The notes under the pieces were generated by a model that did no database searches, was not told the DNA's origin, and worked only from the letters and a program-made list of their open reading frames with translations. DNA of 64,000 nt from Rhizobium sp. 16-488-2b (GTDB lineage: Bacteria > Pseudomonadota > Alphaproteobacteria > Rhizobiales > Rhizobiaceae). The translations under genes and the position numbers were made by a program. The stretch spans positions 1-64,000 of the forward strand of contig NZ_JAGHMF010000027.1 of assembly GCF_017741815.1 (NCBI RefSeq), written 5' to 3'. Below are positions 7,457-17,171 of the stretch, in pieces (within the stretch, counting starts at the first letter, position 1; every line of letters starts with the position of its first letter).

Positions 7457-8593
7457 TCAAAGCATCCTTGCCGCTCGACCGCTGCGGCGTGTTGCGTTGT
7501 TATAGTAGCTCGATGCCTGCTGCACGGATCGATGGCGAGACTGCTCCATCGCCTCAGGAAGCGGTATGCCACGATTGGCCGCCTCCGTCAGGTACCCCGA
7601 CCGGAGCCCGTGCGCGGAAAACTCCCCCGGATCCAGCCCAGCCATCGCCGCCCGCTGTTTGACGATCGCGTTGATCGCACTCGGCTCCAGCGCCCGCTTC
7701 GAAACGTTGCCCCAGCGATCGATCTTGCGAAAAATGCTCCCGCTCTCGATCCTGCCAACCGCAAGCCAGGCATTGAGCGCATCTACGGGCCGGCCTGTCA
7801 GATAAACGACCTCATCGTGTTCGGAGCCGGACGTCTTGGTGCGGCCCAGATGAATGGCGAGAGAGGGGAGGGGAGGGCCGCCCTCAACAGTGATTGGCGG
7901 CTCGACCGTGAGCTGTTCCCTGCGCAGCCCGGCAATCTCGCTGCGACGGCGACCGCCAGACGCAAACGCCACCATCAGGATTGCCCGGTCACGGATGTCA
8001 CGAAGGCTGTCGGTGCTGCAGGTGGTGAGCAGCTTTGCCAGGACGTCGCCGGTGACCGCCTTGGCACTCTTACGTTTCCTTGGCCGTGGTGTTGCGCGGA
8101 CAGCAAGGCGTATCGCGGATTTCAGCGACGGGGAAGAGAAGACGCCGGTCAGGCCACGCCATTTTGTCAGCGTCGACCAACTGGCAAGCCGCCGGCGCAC
8201 GGTATCGGGCGCGTGCGGTCCCGACGATCTAAGGAAGCCTTGCTCGCGCAGGCTTTGCTCGACATCAGCTGGCATGCCGTGCTGAGGATCGATGTCTCGC
8301 TGATCAGGCTGCCAGAGATGATGGGCGACGAATTTCAGCAGCATCGCCTCAGGAGCCGGCCAGGGGAGGGATGCACCCGTCGCCGCCAGCGACCACGCCT
8401 GCAGATAGGCAAGGTCAGACGTCAGCGCCCGCAGGGTGTTTTCGCCCATGCCTTCGTTGACGAGATGTCGCAGCGTTTCGACATCCTGGTCGGTGAGCAG
8501 TTCTGCCAGTTCGTCGCGCCGGTCGATCGGCAGCACCGCGGCGATCGTGTCGAGCTCAGCGGCGCGGCGATCAACAGAGTTCTTCGAGGACAT
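7457..8593 (-). CDS. Tyrosine recombinase / phage-type integrase
   Basis: Site-specific recombinase of 378 residues from the ATG at 8593. The N-terminal SAM-like core-binding region (ENTLRALTSDLAYLQAWS) is followed by the catalytic domain with R in GGRRRSEIAG, H-x-x-R in HGLRSGY, a second His in SRHRSVQQASS and the nucleophile Tyr in SYYN. The 8593 start has GGAG six bases upstream; a TTG at 8683 would add 30 residues but has its GGAGGTGA too close. Such recombinases, divergent from a DUF1612 gene, are frequent beside rhizobial repABC cassettes and may resolve plasmid multimers or mobilise nearby segments. No att site was recognised. Confidence 0.88.
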   Translation of the reverse strand: MSSKNSVDRRAAELDTIAAVLPIDRRDELAELLTDQDVETLRHLVNEGMGENTLRALTSDLAYLQAWSLAATGASLPWPAPEAMLLKFVAHHLWQPDQRDIDPQHGMPADVEQSLREQGFLRSSGPHAPDTVRRRLASWSTLTKWRGLTGVFSSPSLKSAIRLAVRATPRPRKRKSAKAVTGDVLAKLLTTCSTDSLRDIRDRAILMVAFASGGRRRSEIAGLRREQLTVEPPITVEGGPPLPSLAIHLGRTKTSGSEHDEVVYLTGRPVDALNAWLAVGRIESGSIFRKIDRWGNVSKRALEPSAINAIVKQRAAMAGLDPGEFSAHGLRSGYLTEAANRGIPLPEAMEQSRHRSVQQASSYYNNATRRSGRAARML

Positions 8594-8799
8594 GCGGACT
8601 CCGGTTCGTCGAAATCGGTGCAGTTGGCCGGGTCGACGACGCGGCAACGACGGGAATCTGACAGCTTTGCCCGTCGAAATCAATCACCTCCGATAATGAA
8701 GACTTATCGGTGGTCAGCGACCACGAGCACATTTATCGGATGTGAGGAACCGTAACATCGATATGGCGTTCGTTTAGGAAATCGTTTACCATAAAATCA

Positions 8800-9921
8800 A
8801 TGACTTATGATCTCGCGAAAATCAGCATTTCTACCCTGATGCGGCCGGCTTTCGACGCCGGCATCGCACTCACCCGTCTCGACGAGCGCATCGCCCGCTC
8901 GCCGGTCGGCGCGGGCTTCCTCGAACGGTCGCAGTTCACTGATGCCTGCGCCTCGCTGTGGATCGACGGCGAACTCGTTCATCTCGAAGACCTCGTCCTC
9001 CACGACCACACCCGCGATATTCGCACGCCCACACACGAACTGACCATCGCCCGCGACGTTTTACGAACGCGCCGTCGTATCACTGGGCAGTCACCGGATT
9101 GGGCCTTGTCGGCAGAGGGTATCCGAGTTTTGCGACAGACTTCGGACATCAGTCCGGCGGGAGCCGAAACGGTTGATCCAGCCGGTGCCACCAAACGCGT
9201 CGTCGTGGTCGAACCAGTAGGGGAGGGAGAGGATGACGACGACATCGGAAATCTCCCCGGCGTCGATTACGCCGCCATCGATGCGATCCTTGCTCGCTCT
9301 GACGCCGCGATCGAACGAGCCAGAAAGCCTGGCCGGGCTCCGGCCGATCCGATGATCTACGATCTCGACTGGGATGAGGATGCCCGGCTCGACGAATGGC
9401 GCGGGGTGTTGCGGCAGGCGGAAAATCTGCCGGCGGTGCTGCAGGCGATCATCGCCCTCGACGCCTGGAACGAGCTTGCCGTCCTCCAGCACGCGCCCTG
9501 GCTGGGCCGGCTGTTGGCCGCCTCCGTTCTGCGCCAGGCCGGCGTTACCACCGGTGCCCATCTTGCCGCCATCAATCTTGGCCTCAAAACCATCCCCGTC
9601 GATCGGCGCCGGCATCGCGATCGGGAAACCCGGTTGCTCGCCATCGCTCAGGGTTTGCTGGCGGCCGCCGAGATCGGTATGAAGGAGCATGACCGGCTGA
9701 CGCTGGCGCGCACCCTGTTCGAGCGGAAGCTGGAGGGGCGCCGAACATCATCCAAACTGCCGGAACTGGTCGAGCTCGTCATGGCAAGGCCGCTGGTGTC
9801 GGCGGGGATGGTGGCAAAGACGCTGGAAGTGACGCCGCAGGCGGCGCGGCGGATCGTTTTGGAGCTGGGGCTCAGAGAGATGACGGGGAGGGGGAGGTTT
9901 CGGGCGTGGGGGATCCTGTAG
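8800..9921 (+). CDS. RHE_PE00001-family protein (DUF1612 + HTH)
   Basis: The 373-residue product has the DUF1612-type N-terminal region (ARSPVGAGFLERSQFTDACASLW, with L-V-H-L-E-D-L-V-L-H-D and DIRTPTHELTIA) and a C-terminal winged/helix-turn-helix (PLVSAGMVAKTLEVTPQAARRI, then ELGLREMTGRGRFRAWGIL). This family is common on rhizobial plasmids, often several copies per genome; its function is unknown, and DNA binding is inferred from the HTH. An acidic linker (EGEDDDD) separates the halves. It is divergent from the recombinase, with 206 bp between the two starts. The Fic-like look of the N-terminal part is noted but I see no Fic HxFx motif. Confidence 0.85.
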   Translation: MTYDLAKISISTLMRPAFDAGIALTRLDERIARSPVGAGFLERSQFTDACASLWIDGELVHLEDLVLHDHTRDIRTPTHELTIARDVLRTRRRITGQSPDWALSAEGIRVLRQTSDISPAGAETVDPAGATKRVVVVEPVGEGEDDDDIGNLPGVDYAAIDAILARSDAAIERARKPGRAPADPMIYDLDWDEDARLDEWRGVLRQAENLPAVLQAIIALDAWNELAVLQHAPWLGRLLAASVLRQAGVTTGAHLAAINLGLKTIPVDRRRHRDRETRLLAIAQGLLAAAEIGMKEHDRLTLARTLFERKLEGRRTSSKLPELVELVMARPLVSAGMVAKTLEVTPQAARRIVLELGLREMTGRGRFRAWGIL

Positions 9922-10031
9922 CACCTGTCACTATTTGGATCGGGACCGCCGCGCGATCCAGATAGCGTCGCTTTGTGGATGCGCGCCGATCAGAGAAATC
10001 CTGCATCCATTAAGTGACCCTTCCACAGTGG

Positions 10032-10502
10032 TTAGACCGGGTCCGCGCGTTTGCGGGTCATAAGTCTACAAGCCAGATGTTGATCTCCCCAGCGGGTCGC
10101 GAACGCTTCCGAGACTTCAAACCAACTCCCATCGTTGCCGGCGCCGTGGTTGGCGCCCATGCACGAACATTGGCATTCATGGTGCTGGGCATTCATGCAG
10201 GAAGGGGAACATTTCTCCTGCTCGCGATAGGGCTGGATCACATAAAGCTGCCTGTATTTCTCCAGCGCCCGTGTCACGAAGTCGTTGAACCAAGCTTTTG
10301 GCAGTTCCCAGCATTGCAGAGGCTCGATCCAGGCAGGCTGCAGCTTTTGCCCGTGATGCAGCCAAAGCCGATTGTGCTGGGAGTAAGGGAGGCGTGCCCG
10401 TATCCGCTGGCCTTTGCCGCCGCGTCTCAGAACTACAGGGATTGTCTTCTGGTTCCAGACGCGCCGGAGTTCGCTGTCACTGATATCTGCCCCCATTGAC
10501 AT
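10032..10502 (-). CDS. Cys-rich small protein, third gene of the Shedu/STAND operon
   Basis: This is a 156-residue protein of unknown function. Residues 98-120 hold a Cys cluster, C98-x3-C102-x7-C110-x-C112-x-C114, with nearby His, ending MGANHG; it looks like a metal- or Zn-binding site. I have a memory of similar CMxA...CxCSCMGxNHG motifs in uncharacterised proteobacterial proteins but cannot name the family. Two ATGs (10502, 10496) follow a GGAGGGGG ribosome site; the second has better spacing. It starts 36 bp after the stop of the 1641-residue ATPase on the same strand, so it is very likely co-transcribed with it and the Shedu gene. Confidence 0.75.
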   Translation of the reverse strand: MSMGADISDSELRRVWNQKTIPVVLRRGGKGQRIRARLPYSQHNRLWLHHGQKLQPAWIEPLQCWELPKAWFNDFVTRALEKYRQLYVIQPYREQEKCSPSCMNAQHHECQCSCMGANHGAGNDGSWFEVSEAFATRWGDQHLACRLMTRKRADPV

Positions 10503-10538
10503 CCCCCTCCTGTTATATGATCTCGGTCCCTGACAACC

Positions 10539-13500
10539 TCAGCGTAACAGCTCCGGCAAGTCGTAGAGCAGCTTCATCGCGTCGGGCCAGCCGACGTCGG
10601 AAAACAGCTTGAGGATCTCAAGCAGTTCGGTGCGGCATACTCCATCTTCAAAAAGGGAACGATAATCCGCAAGGTAGCGCGTGACGATACCGACGATCAA
10701 TTTGAGCGCGAGGCTTTCGTGGTGATATCCCTCTCGCATGCCGGCGCCTAACAGGATCCCGTGGAGCGCCTTGAAGACACCTGGGGGATCACCAGGGATC
10801 AAATATTCGTAGAGCTCGATGAGATGATGATGCGTTGCCGGCTCGTGAGACTTCGACAGCAGTGCCAGCATCGGGCGATAGTCGGCGAGGAAACTGCTCA
10901 TGGCCTCAGAGGTGTCAAGCCCTTGACTTGGGTTGCTGCTCTCCTGGTATGCCCCTGAACCGAAGTAGAGTTGGTTCATGAGATGGTGGATGATCTGCTC
11001 TGCCGCCCGGTATCGGGCAATCGCCGCGTCTCGCGCGGCACCCTCCCTGTCGTCAGCGATCAAAACAGCATAGCTTTCTGTCGCGGCAGCTGAGCAGACT
11101 TCAAGGATAAGCATTGACCCACGCTGCGCGCGATCCGAAAGCGGCTGGTCATTATCTTGGTCTGACTTATAGCGCGCGATGAACGCCTCGCGAAGCGGCG
11201 AGATGAACGCCATAAGCAGGTCCTGGTTCGTGACCAGATCCTTCAGCCATTCAATTAGCCACTGCAGCGCTTTCTCTCGGCTCTGTCCAGCCCAGAGCTG
11301 AGCTACGAGTCCACCCAGAACTTCGGAAAGTTCATCGCGGCCGGAATTCTCTCTCCGAACGAAGCTGTGGCGGCGCTGTTCGACGATCTCCATCAGCCCT
11401 TCCGCGCGGTCGACGTCGCTCCAGATCAAACGTGACAGGACGTGAGCGACGTGGAACGTAAGTACATCGACATTTGGTTCATTGCGCACGATGCGCTCGG
11501 CCAGCTCCCACATTTTTTGCGGCGCGACACGACTTAGTACCTGCAGGTTTTCGGCCGCTTGCACCCGCACCACTGGTACCGGGTCCGCCAGAACCGCTTC
11601 AATCATGTCGATTATTTCGGGGCGATCCTCTCCGAACCTATTTGCAAGGTGCACATAGGCCTCGGCCGCATATACACGAACTGCCCAATTGCCATAGCTG
11701 CGTACGTTGTCTTCACCGTCTTTCGACTCCGGGAACCGGCTTGCCCAAAGGCGACCCAGAACGCCAAGCAATAAAGCGAGCGAAGGCATACCCTCGTTTT
11801 CGGGGACATACGCTTCGCTACCAGCGATCATTTCGATCGCATTGCTAATATTGCCCCAGACAGGCTGTTCGACGCTTGCATGGAGGGAAGCGGCGTTCGC
11901 GTCGAACAGAAAAATGGTCGCTTCTGTCTCCAGCCACAAAGCCGACAAAGCAGTCGCGTTGCTTTGAGAGGGAGTTTGCCTCACCCTCTCCGCAAGCGCT
12001 TCCGACTGGTCGATCATTTGCGCGTTCATGCCGTCTTCGACATCGACGCCTTCTTCGGCGAGGATTTGGCGCATCATTCCGCGCGCAGGCCCTGAGGTGA
12101 CCGTCATAGTTCGAAGAGGCGGATTTCCGGCAAGCTCGCCCGCGTTCGCCAGTTCGGCGCGGAACGCACGCATCGCATCTGTTGCTATCGACGCCTCATC
12201 GACGGAAGAGAGGAAACGGCTCAAGACCCGTCGCCACCAACGCTGTTCATATTCGTCGCTGAACAGATCTGGGCGAAGAACCTCTGCTTCGAAATCCGCG
12301 CGACCCTCGATCGAACGGTGAGGATAGGCGGCGGCCACAAAGCGAACGGCATCCCTGACTGTAACCTGATGGGTGAGGATCGTAAGATTGCTCGCATACG
12401 GCCACAGCTCCCCTGCGAGCTCAGCGACCCGCTCCGCCCCGACGCCTAGCAGCCGCGCCCACACGGCAGGACTTGAATATCCAATTGCGGCTGCCTCGAT
12501 GCACTCGACAAATGCAGCCGTCGGGCAACCTCGCAAAAAGCCGACAAAATGGCCAAGAACATTATCCTCCGTGCCGCTACCCCGTCCGTTAGATTGATCC
12601 CACGCGAGTTGCGCAAAATCGTTGCCAATGAGATCGAACGGCTCGCGCCCGGCGACGAATACACGGCGCCGTCGATCGCCAATCTGAAGATCACGATCAA
12701 TTTCACCCAATGCCACCTCGATCGCAGCGCGCGTGCCTGCATATGCCGATAGGTCAAGCAGCTGCCGCGCGTCCTTGCCCAGATGATATCGACAGTGGAG
12801 ATAGTCCTGTCTGCGGTTTGAGGAAAGCGGCATGATCCGGCTGGGCTGGCCGCCAAAATGCGAGACACTGTCATCGCTGATTTCGCGCGAGTAAAGCACT
12901 CGGTAAATTTCGACGGCGAAGTGGGTATCTGATCGGGCAATCGGCAAGATCTGTTCCGTCAGCCAGCTCGCTTCCTTGTCGGCGTACGCCGAAAAGTGTG
13001 GATCGCGCAGGATACGATCCAGCAGCGCCCGGGATGCCGCAGGCTCGGCAGCAAAACTTTTTCCTACGAACCGGATCGCATTTATCGCCGTTTGCTGCAT
13101 CGGTGGCTCAGCCGTCCAGGCGAGGGTCAAGAGAGCTCGCGAAGTACGGCCGAATAGGTTGAGAAGCGGCACATCAGACAGATCAGCTTTTTCGAACAAT
13201 ATCTGGAGCAGGAGCCGCGTCGGATCGGACATTTCGCGAACGCCTGTCGTGATCGCGGTGTCAGCGACCTCTGCCCACGCAGTCGCCGTCTGGCGCGCAA
13301 CACCTCCCGAGGTATCGACCAGAAGCCCAACGAAGCGCGCGAGCCGTGACAACAGCGTCGCCATCGCACCATCGGCGGCACGGGCTTGGATCAACGAAAT
13401 CAGGCCCGCAATGTCAGATGGCGAGTTCACACCCTCTAGCGCCGTCCGCAAGGCGACATTCGCCAATACAGGATCGACGTTGGCATTAGCGTAGATGTCA

Positions 13501-15464
13501 GCAATCAGCCGCCAAACAGCACGCTTTCCCTCGCTATCGCTACGCCATAGCCGCTCGACGGCAAAACGCAAAGCTGGCGCGAGCATCAGGGCGATCGCAC
13601 TACCGCCTTTCAGCTGCGCGATCAGGAGCGGGGGATCGTCCCATTCCAAAAAGAACCGTCCGGCGACATGATCGAAGAGAACGTGATGCGAAAAGCTGAC
13701 GAGGTCCCCCGTTTCAGCAAGCACACCCGAAGCAATCACTTCATCGACATTATCATTTGCAATGAGCACCTTTCGGACCGCGAGGCGGCTGCGGCGAACC
13801 ATCACATCAACCGTCGCGCCAGCGGCGCGATGCAGCGGCGTGCCCGGCAGCCGTCGATCCTCATAAGCGTCGATCAGATCCGATTGGGTCGAGACTGTTC
13901 GAATACTGTCCGGATCAACGCCATCAGAAAGCAGTTGTGCAGCGAGCGAGAGGTTGAAGATGTTTCGTAGGAGATCGCGCAGCCGCTCAGGTGCCGCATC
14001 AAGCAAGTTGCCAAGTGCTCTCGCGTCCGCGCCAGCCTGACGGAGATCTGGATTGCTGAGGCGCGGCACGTTGAAATGGCGAACATTGCGTAGCGTCGGA
14101 TCGGCGTATTCCGGGTCGGGCGGGGACCCGGGGAGTGCGTCGCGAAAACGCCGGCCATTTCTGAGATCGAACGTGCGGATAGACGCCGCGATCGTCCAGG
14201 ACTTGTCCTTTGTAGCCATTGTTTCAATTAGCTGCGCGAACACGGCTTCGGCAGGACCGCCGCGCGCTGCATCGAGAGCGTCGATGATGATCAGTTTTCG
14301 ACCTGCGCCTGGCGCTGCTGCCAGTACCTCGGCTAGCGGTCGAGCGAGCTGAAGCTCGGATTGGAGATCGGTAGCAGTGGCAACGCCTGGGAAGCGATCG
14401 ACCGAGAGAAAGATGACCCTCTCGCCGGCGGCGCGGCGTGCTTGTGCCAGCGCTACCAGGGCTCCGGTTTTTCCCGCGCCGGGCTCGCCGATGACAATAA
14501 GCGAACCGGTCGCGATGGCTGACGCCATGGGGCTGTCACTTTGACGGGGAATTGGTATCCCGCCCTCGATCGGCAAGCGCGTATGGCCAGTCAGCCGGGT
14601 AAGCTCTGCATCGGTAACGGCGGAGAGGCGAGCGAAATCGGCGTCATAGCCGGGAGCACCTGTATCGTTGTGATGCAGCGCGCGGAGTGCTCGCAACAGC
14701 CCTTCGCGATCCGCTGGCGCACCGCTGCCAATGAGGTTCCGGACAATGGTTTTGAGATCTCGCAAGGGTGCGTCGCCTGCAGCCTCCGAGCCGTAGACGC
14801 GTGATCCGAGCACGCGGGAGGCCTCGCGCCAGTTATCTTCGCCCTCGTCCATCGAGAAACGGACGACTTTGAAAAGACGGGCCATCGTGACAAGCTCGTC
14901 GTCGCTTGGAGGGTCGACGACAAGATCCACACAGGCGGCGCGTGCGTGGGTCTCGAAGAGTTCCAGTGCGTCGGCTTCAGCCCGGCTGCGCTGCGACTTC
15001 ACCGTTGTCCAGGTGCCTCCGGTATCGAAAGCCCGGCAGCCTTTCTCGAGCTTATCGAGCGTACGGGGCGCGGTGGTGCTTACCGCAAGGATGGCCCGAT
15101 AACGCGCGACATCGACGGCAACACCTGTTGTTCGCGCTTCGACCATGGTCCTGACAAGTTGTGCGATGGTTTTGCCAAGTGGGCTTTCGGCACCCTGCGT
15201 CAGGCCAGCGCTGGTCTTGCTCTGAAAGTCGATCCGGGTATCGTCATCCTGTCCAAGCTCGATGTCATCGAGGCCTTCTCCAGTCTCCAAACGCAGGCTG
15301 ACTGGAAGTGCCGCGTTCGCAAGTCCAAAGCGTCCGCCGACCGGAATACGGGCCAGGATATGCGCGGCGAGCCATGTACCGACCTCGGCCTGAAAATCCA
15401 TGCCTCCCTCGGTCGCGCGTCCACCAGCAGGCTTTGACGTTCGAGCGGCTTTGCGAGCAGTCAT
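10539..15464 (-). CDS. Large STAND P-loop ATPase with N-terminal Mrr/Cap4-like nuclease domain
   Basis: The product has 1641 residues. Residues 20-100 look like a Cap4/Mrr-type dsDNA nuclease: MDFQAEVGTWLAAHIL, then E63-G-L-D-D67-I and D79-F-Q81-S-K83-T-S, the D...QxK pattern of Mrr-like enzymes. A STAND/NACHT-type ATPase follows: Walker A GEPGAGKT at 326-333 and Walker B KLIIIDALDAARG at 389-401, then a sensor-like IAASIRTFDLRNGRR. From about 600 to the end the protein is helical and repeat-like (for example VRVQAAENLQVLSRVAP), the usual sensor part of Avs-like proteins. Its ATG overlaps the Shedu TGA by four bases, so translation is coupled. I infer a phage sensor-effector. It is not identical to any Avs type I can name. 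Confidence 0.85.
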   Translation of the reverse strand: MTARKAARTSKPAGGRATEGGMDFQAEVGTWLAAHILARIPVGGRFGLANAALPVSLRLETGEGLDDIELGQDDDTRIDFQSKTSAGLTQGAESPLGKTIAQLVRTMVEARTTGVAVDVARYRAILAVSTTAPRTLDKLEKGCRAFDTGGTWTTVKSQRSRAEADALELFETHARAACVDLVVDPPSDDELVTMARLFKVVRFSMDEGEDNWREASRVLGSRVYGSEAAGDAPLRDLKTIVRNLIGSGAPADREGLLRALRALHHNDTGAPGYDADFARLSAVTDAELTRLTGHTRLPIEGGIPIPRQSDSPMASAIATGSLIVIGEPGAGKTGALVALAQARRAAGERVIFLSVDRFPGVATATDLQSELQLARPLAEVLAAAPGAGRKLIIIDALDAARGGPAEAVFAQLIETMATKDKSWTIAASIRTFDLRNGRRFRDALPGSPPDPEYADPTLRNVRHFNVPRLSNPDLRQAGADARALGNLLDAAPERLRDLLRNIFNLSLAAQLLSDGVDPDSIRTVSTQSDLIDAYEDRRLPGTPLHRAAGATVDVMVRRSRLAVRKVLIANDNVDEVIASGVLAETGDLVSFSHHVLFDHVAGRFFLEWDDPPLLIAQLKGGSAIALMLAPALRFAVERLWRSDSEGKRAVWRLIADIYANANVDPVLANVALRTALEGVNSPSDIAGLISLIQARAADGAMATLLSRLARFVGLLVDTSGGVARQTATAWAEVADTAITTGVREMSDPTRLLLQILFEKADLSDVPLLNLFGRTSRALLTLAWTAEPPMQQTAINAIRFVGKSFAAEPAASRALLDRILRDPHFSAYADKEASWLTEQILPIARSDTHFAVEIYRVLYSREISDDSVSHFGGQPSRIMPLSSNRRQDYLHCRYHLGKDARQLLDLSAYAGTRAAIEVALGEIDRDLQIGDRRRRVFVAGREPFDLIGNDFAQLAWDQSNGRGSGTEDNVLGHFVGFLRGCPTAAFVECIEAAAIGYSSPAVWARLLGVGAERVAELAGELWPYASNLTILTHQVTVRDAVRFVAAAYPHRSIEGRADFEAEVLRPDLFSDEYEQRWWRRVLSRFLSSVDEASIATDAMRAFRAELANAGELAGNPPLRTMTVTSGPARGMMRQILAEEGVDVEDGMNAQMIDQSEALAERVRQTPSQSNATALSALWLETEATIFLFDANAASLHASVEQPVWGNISNAIEMIAGSEAYVPENEGMPSLALLLGVLGRLWASRFPESKDGEDNVRSYGNWAVRVYAAEAYVHLANRFGEDRPEIIDMIEAVLADPVPVVRVQAAENLQVLSRVAPQKMWELAERIVRNEPNVDVLTFHVAHVLSRLIWSDVDRAEGLMEIVEQRRHSFVRRENSGRDELSEVLGGLVAQLWAGQSREKALQWLIEWLKDLVTNQDLLMAFISPLREAFIARYKSDQDNDQPLSDRAQRGSMLILEVCSAAATESYAVLIADDREGAARDAAIARYRAAEQIIHHLMNQLYFGSGAYQESSNPSQGLDTSEAMSSFLADYRPMLALLSKSHEPATHHHLIELYEYLIPGDPPGVFKALHGILLGAGMREGYHHESLALKLIVGIVTRYLADYRSLFEDGVCRTELLEILKLFSDVGWPDAMKLLYDLPELLR

Positions 15465-16918
15465 CCAAGCAGGTCCTCGAATTGGCGTGCGTGGCTCGGT
15501 GTAGTTTTGGGGGCAATCTCGGCCTTTCCGCCAAGTAGATCGCGAAGCGACTTGAGCTTTGAGAGCAGCTCATCGAATGTGATGATGGCTACGCCAGCGA
15601 GACTTGCACGATACAGCTCGAAGGCACGCTTTCGTGGACCTTCGGGGATGATACCCGCTAGAATCATTCCCCTGACGCCATAGGTTTCGAGCGGGACCGC
15701 GCGGTTCTGCGATTGAAGCCGATAGATGTCGCTACGCAGCTTGTCGATCTGGTCAATCACCTGCGCCACGGCGCCAACTAACTCTGTCGACGCGGTGTAT
15801 ACGCCCCCCCGATATTCCCTTTTGCCGATGAGCTCTTCCCCAGGAGTCTTGATCTCGAGCACCGCTATACTGTCGGTCAGCTTGTTGGTGAGCAGGAAAT
15901 CGGCAATCTTTTCGCCGGAGCCATTCAGGATCCTGCCTCCCACATGCGCTTGGCCCTGCACGAGCAAAACCGGCACATTGAACGCCATATCGAGAATGAA
16001 GGGGTTGGCCTCGAGGAGTTTTTGCCATTGCAGTTCGGTCGTTCGTTCAGCGAACCGCTCCTCGATACGTGCAATCAGTTCATCGAGCGAGGCGAGTTCA
16101 ATCTCGTCGTGCAGCTTCAGCAGGCCGCCGCGCTGCGACTTCATCGAAGTGCGGACGGACGCCGAGGCCATATTGACCAGGGCTGCCCGGTCGTTATCCG
16201 AGAGCTTGGTATCCGTGATCGTGTCACCAATCACGTCGGCGATGTCATCGGGGGCGCGGTCAAAGACCCTTACTGGGAACTTTTCACTGTCCAGGCGCGT
16301 CAGAAGATTGGTATACGCAGCCTGTAGCTTCTTCCGCCGCGTCAAAACCTGTGCCTTCTTCTCGAACCTGTTTGCATTCAGGCGTAACTCGTCGAAGAGC
16401 GTGTAGCCGATCTCGTATGTCGTACCATCATCCGTCACGCCGACGTCCAGCTCGCGCTTGTAGGTGACACGCAGGTTCGTCACGCCTTCGACTTGCCTGA
16501 TAGCATTCACGATAAACGAAAGCTTGCGCTCGAGGCCGAGACCGAAATTCGGGTCTTTGACAAATCCCTTCGGCATGCCCTCGGCGAGGAAAGCCTGAAC
16601 ATCCTCGATGGTACGAAATTCGTTGAAATCCTGAAAGAAATCTTCGTCTTCAATGATCTCAATCGACACGATAGGATCATATTTCGGCATCAGGAAATCT
16701 TCAGATTCCGGCATGGTGTTGATCGGGAAGAGCGTGGTTGTGTGCTTGCCCGCATCGAAGCGTATGAGCACCTGCGTCGTATTGATTTCGGTGAGGTCAG
16801 CGATCGCGATTCGCCGCTCGGATGGTGTGAAGAACACCTCGACGAAGCCGGGCCCCTTTCTCTGCAGGAAAAGAGTACCTTTGTCGTCATCACCGAACTG
16901 GGGGCCGAAGGTTGCCAT
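15461..16918 (-). CDS. sduA: Shedu-type nuclease (SduA, DUF4263)
   Basis: Shedu is a single-protein anti-phage nuclease defined by a C-terminal DUF4263 PD-(D/E)XK domain. The C-terminal half carries it: ELQWQKLLEANPFIL (295-309), VQGQAHVGGR (320-329), the catalytic strand pair KIADFLL with D340 and AVLEIKTP with E355-x-K357, followed by a helix ending in DQIDKLR. The N-terminal 280 residues are a variable sensor/regulatory region with beta-rich start. It has 485 residues, within the range for Shedu proteins. The stop overlaps the start of the large ATPase by four bases, which is unusual because Shedu is normally described as stand-alone. Minus-strand first gene of a three-gene operon. Confidence 0.9.
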   Translation of the reverse strand: MATFGPQFGDDDKGTLFLQRKGPGFVEVFFTPSERRIAIADLTEINTTQVLIRFDAGKHTTTLFPINTMPESEDFLMPKYDPIVSIEIIEDEDFFQDFNEFRTIEDVQAFLAEGMPKGFVKDPNFGLGLERKLSFIVNAIRQVEGVTNLRVTYKRELDVGVTDDGTTYEIGYTLFDELRLNANRFEKKAQVLTRRKKLQAAYTNLLTRLDSEKFPVRVFDRAPDDIADVIGDTITDTKLSDNDRAALVNMASASVRTSMKSQRGGLLKLHDEIELASLDELIARIEERFAERTTELQWQKLLEANPFILDMAFNVPVLLVQGQAHVGGRILNGSGEKIADFLLTNKLTDSIAVLEIKTPGEELIGKREYRGGVYTASTELVGAVAQVIDQIDKLRSDIYRLQSQNRAVPLETYGVRGMILAGIIPEGPRKRAFELYRASLAGVAIITFDELLSKLKSLRDLLGGKAEIAPKTTPSHARQFEDLLG

Positions 16919-17171
16919 ACGCTATCCTATAAATATTGGGAAAACATAGGTGTAACGAGTACAACCTGCAATCGGAGCGGACGGAAAAGGTGGCACTTGC
17001 AGGCGAACGGCGCTGTCCCTCTTCACGGTGGTTGCGCCTGCTGAGATCAGAGCAAGCTACCCTGTTCGATAGGCGCGCCCTATCTTGAAACAATTGAAGA
17101 TCCATAAGGCTCGCGACGAAATAATCAGCGCGTTAGCAGGTGAAACCGACTGGATGCCGTCGTTGCTATCA

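Noticed and set aside
7532..8755. 407-codon plus-strand frame over the recombinase
   Set aside because: It is exactly antisense to the recombinase, which has full catalytic motifs; the plus-strand product has no motif.
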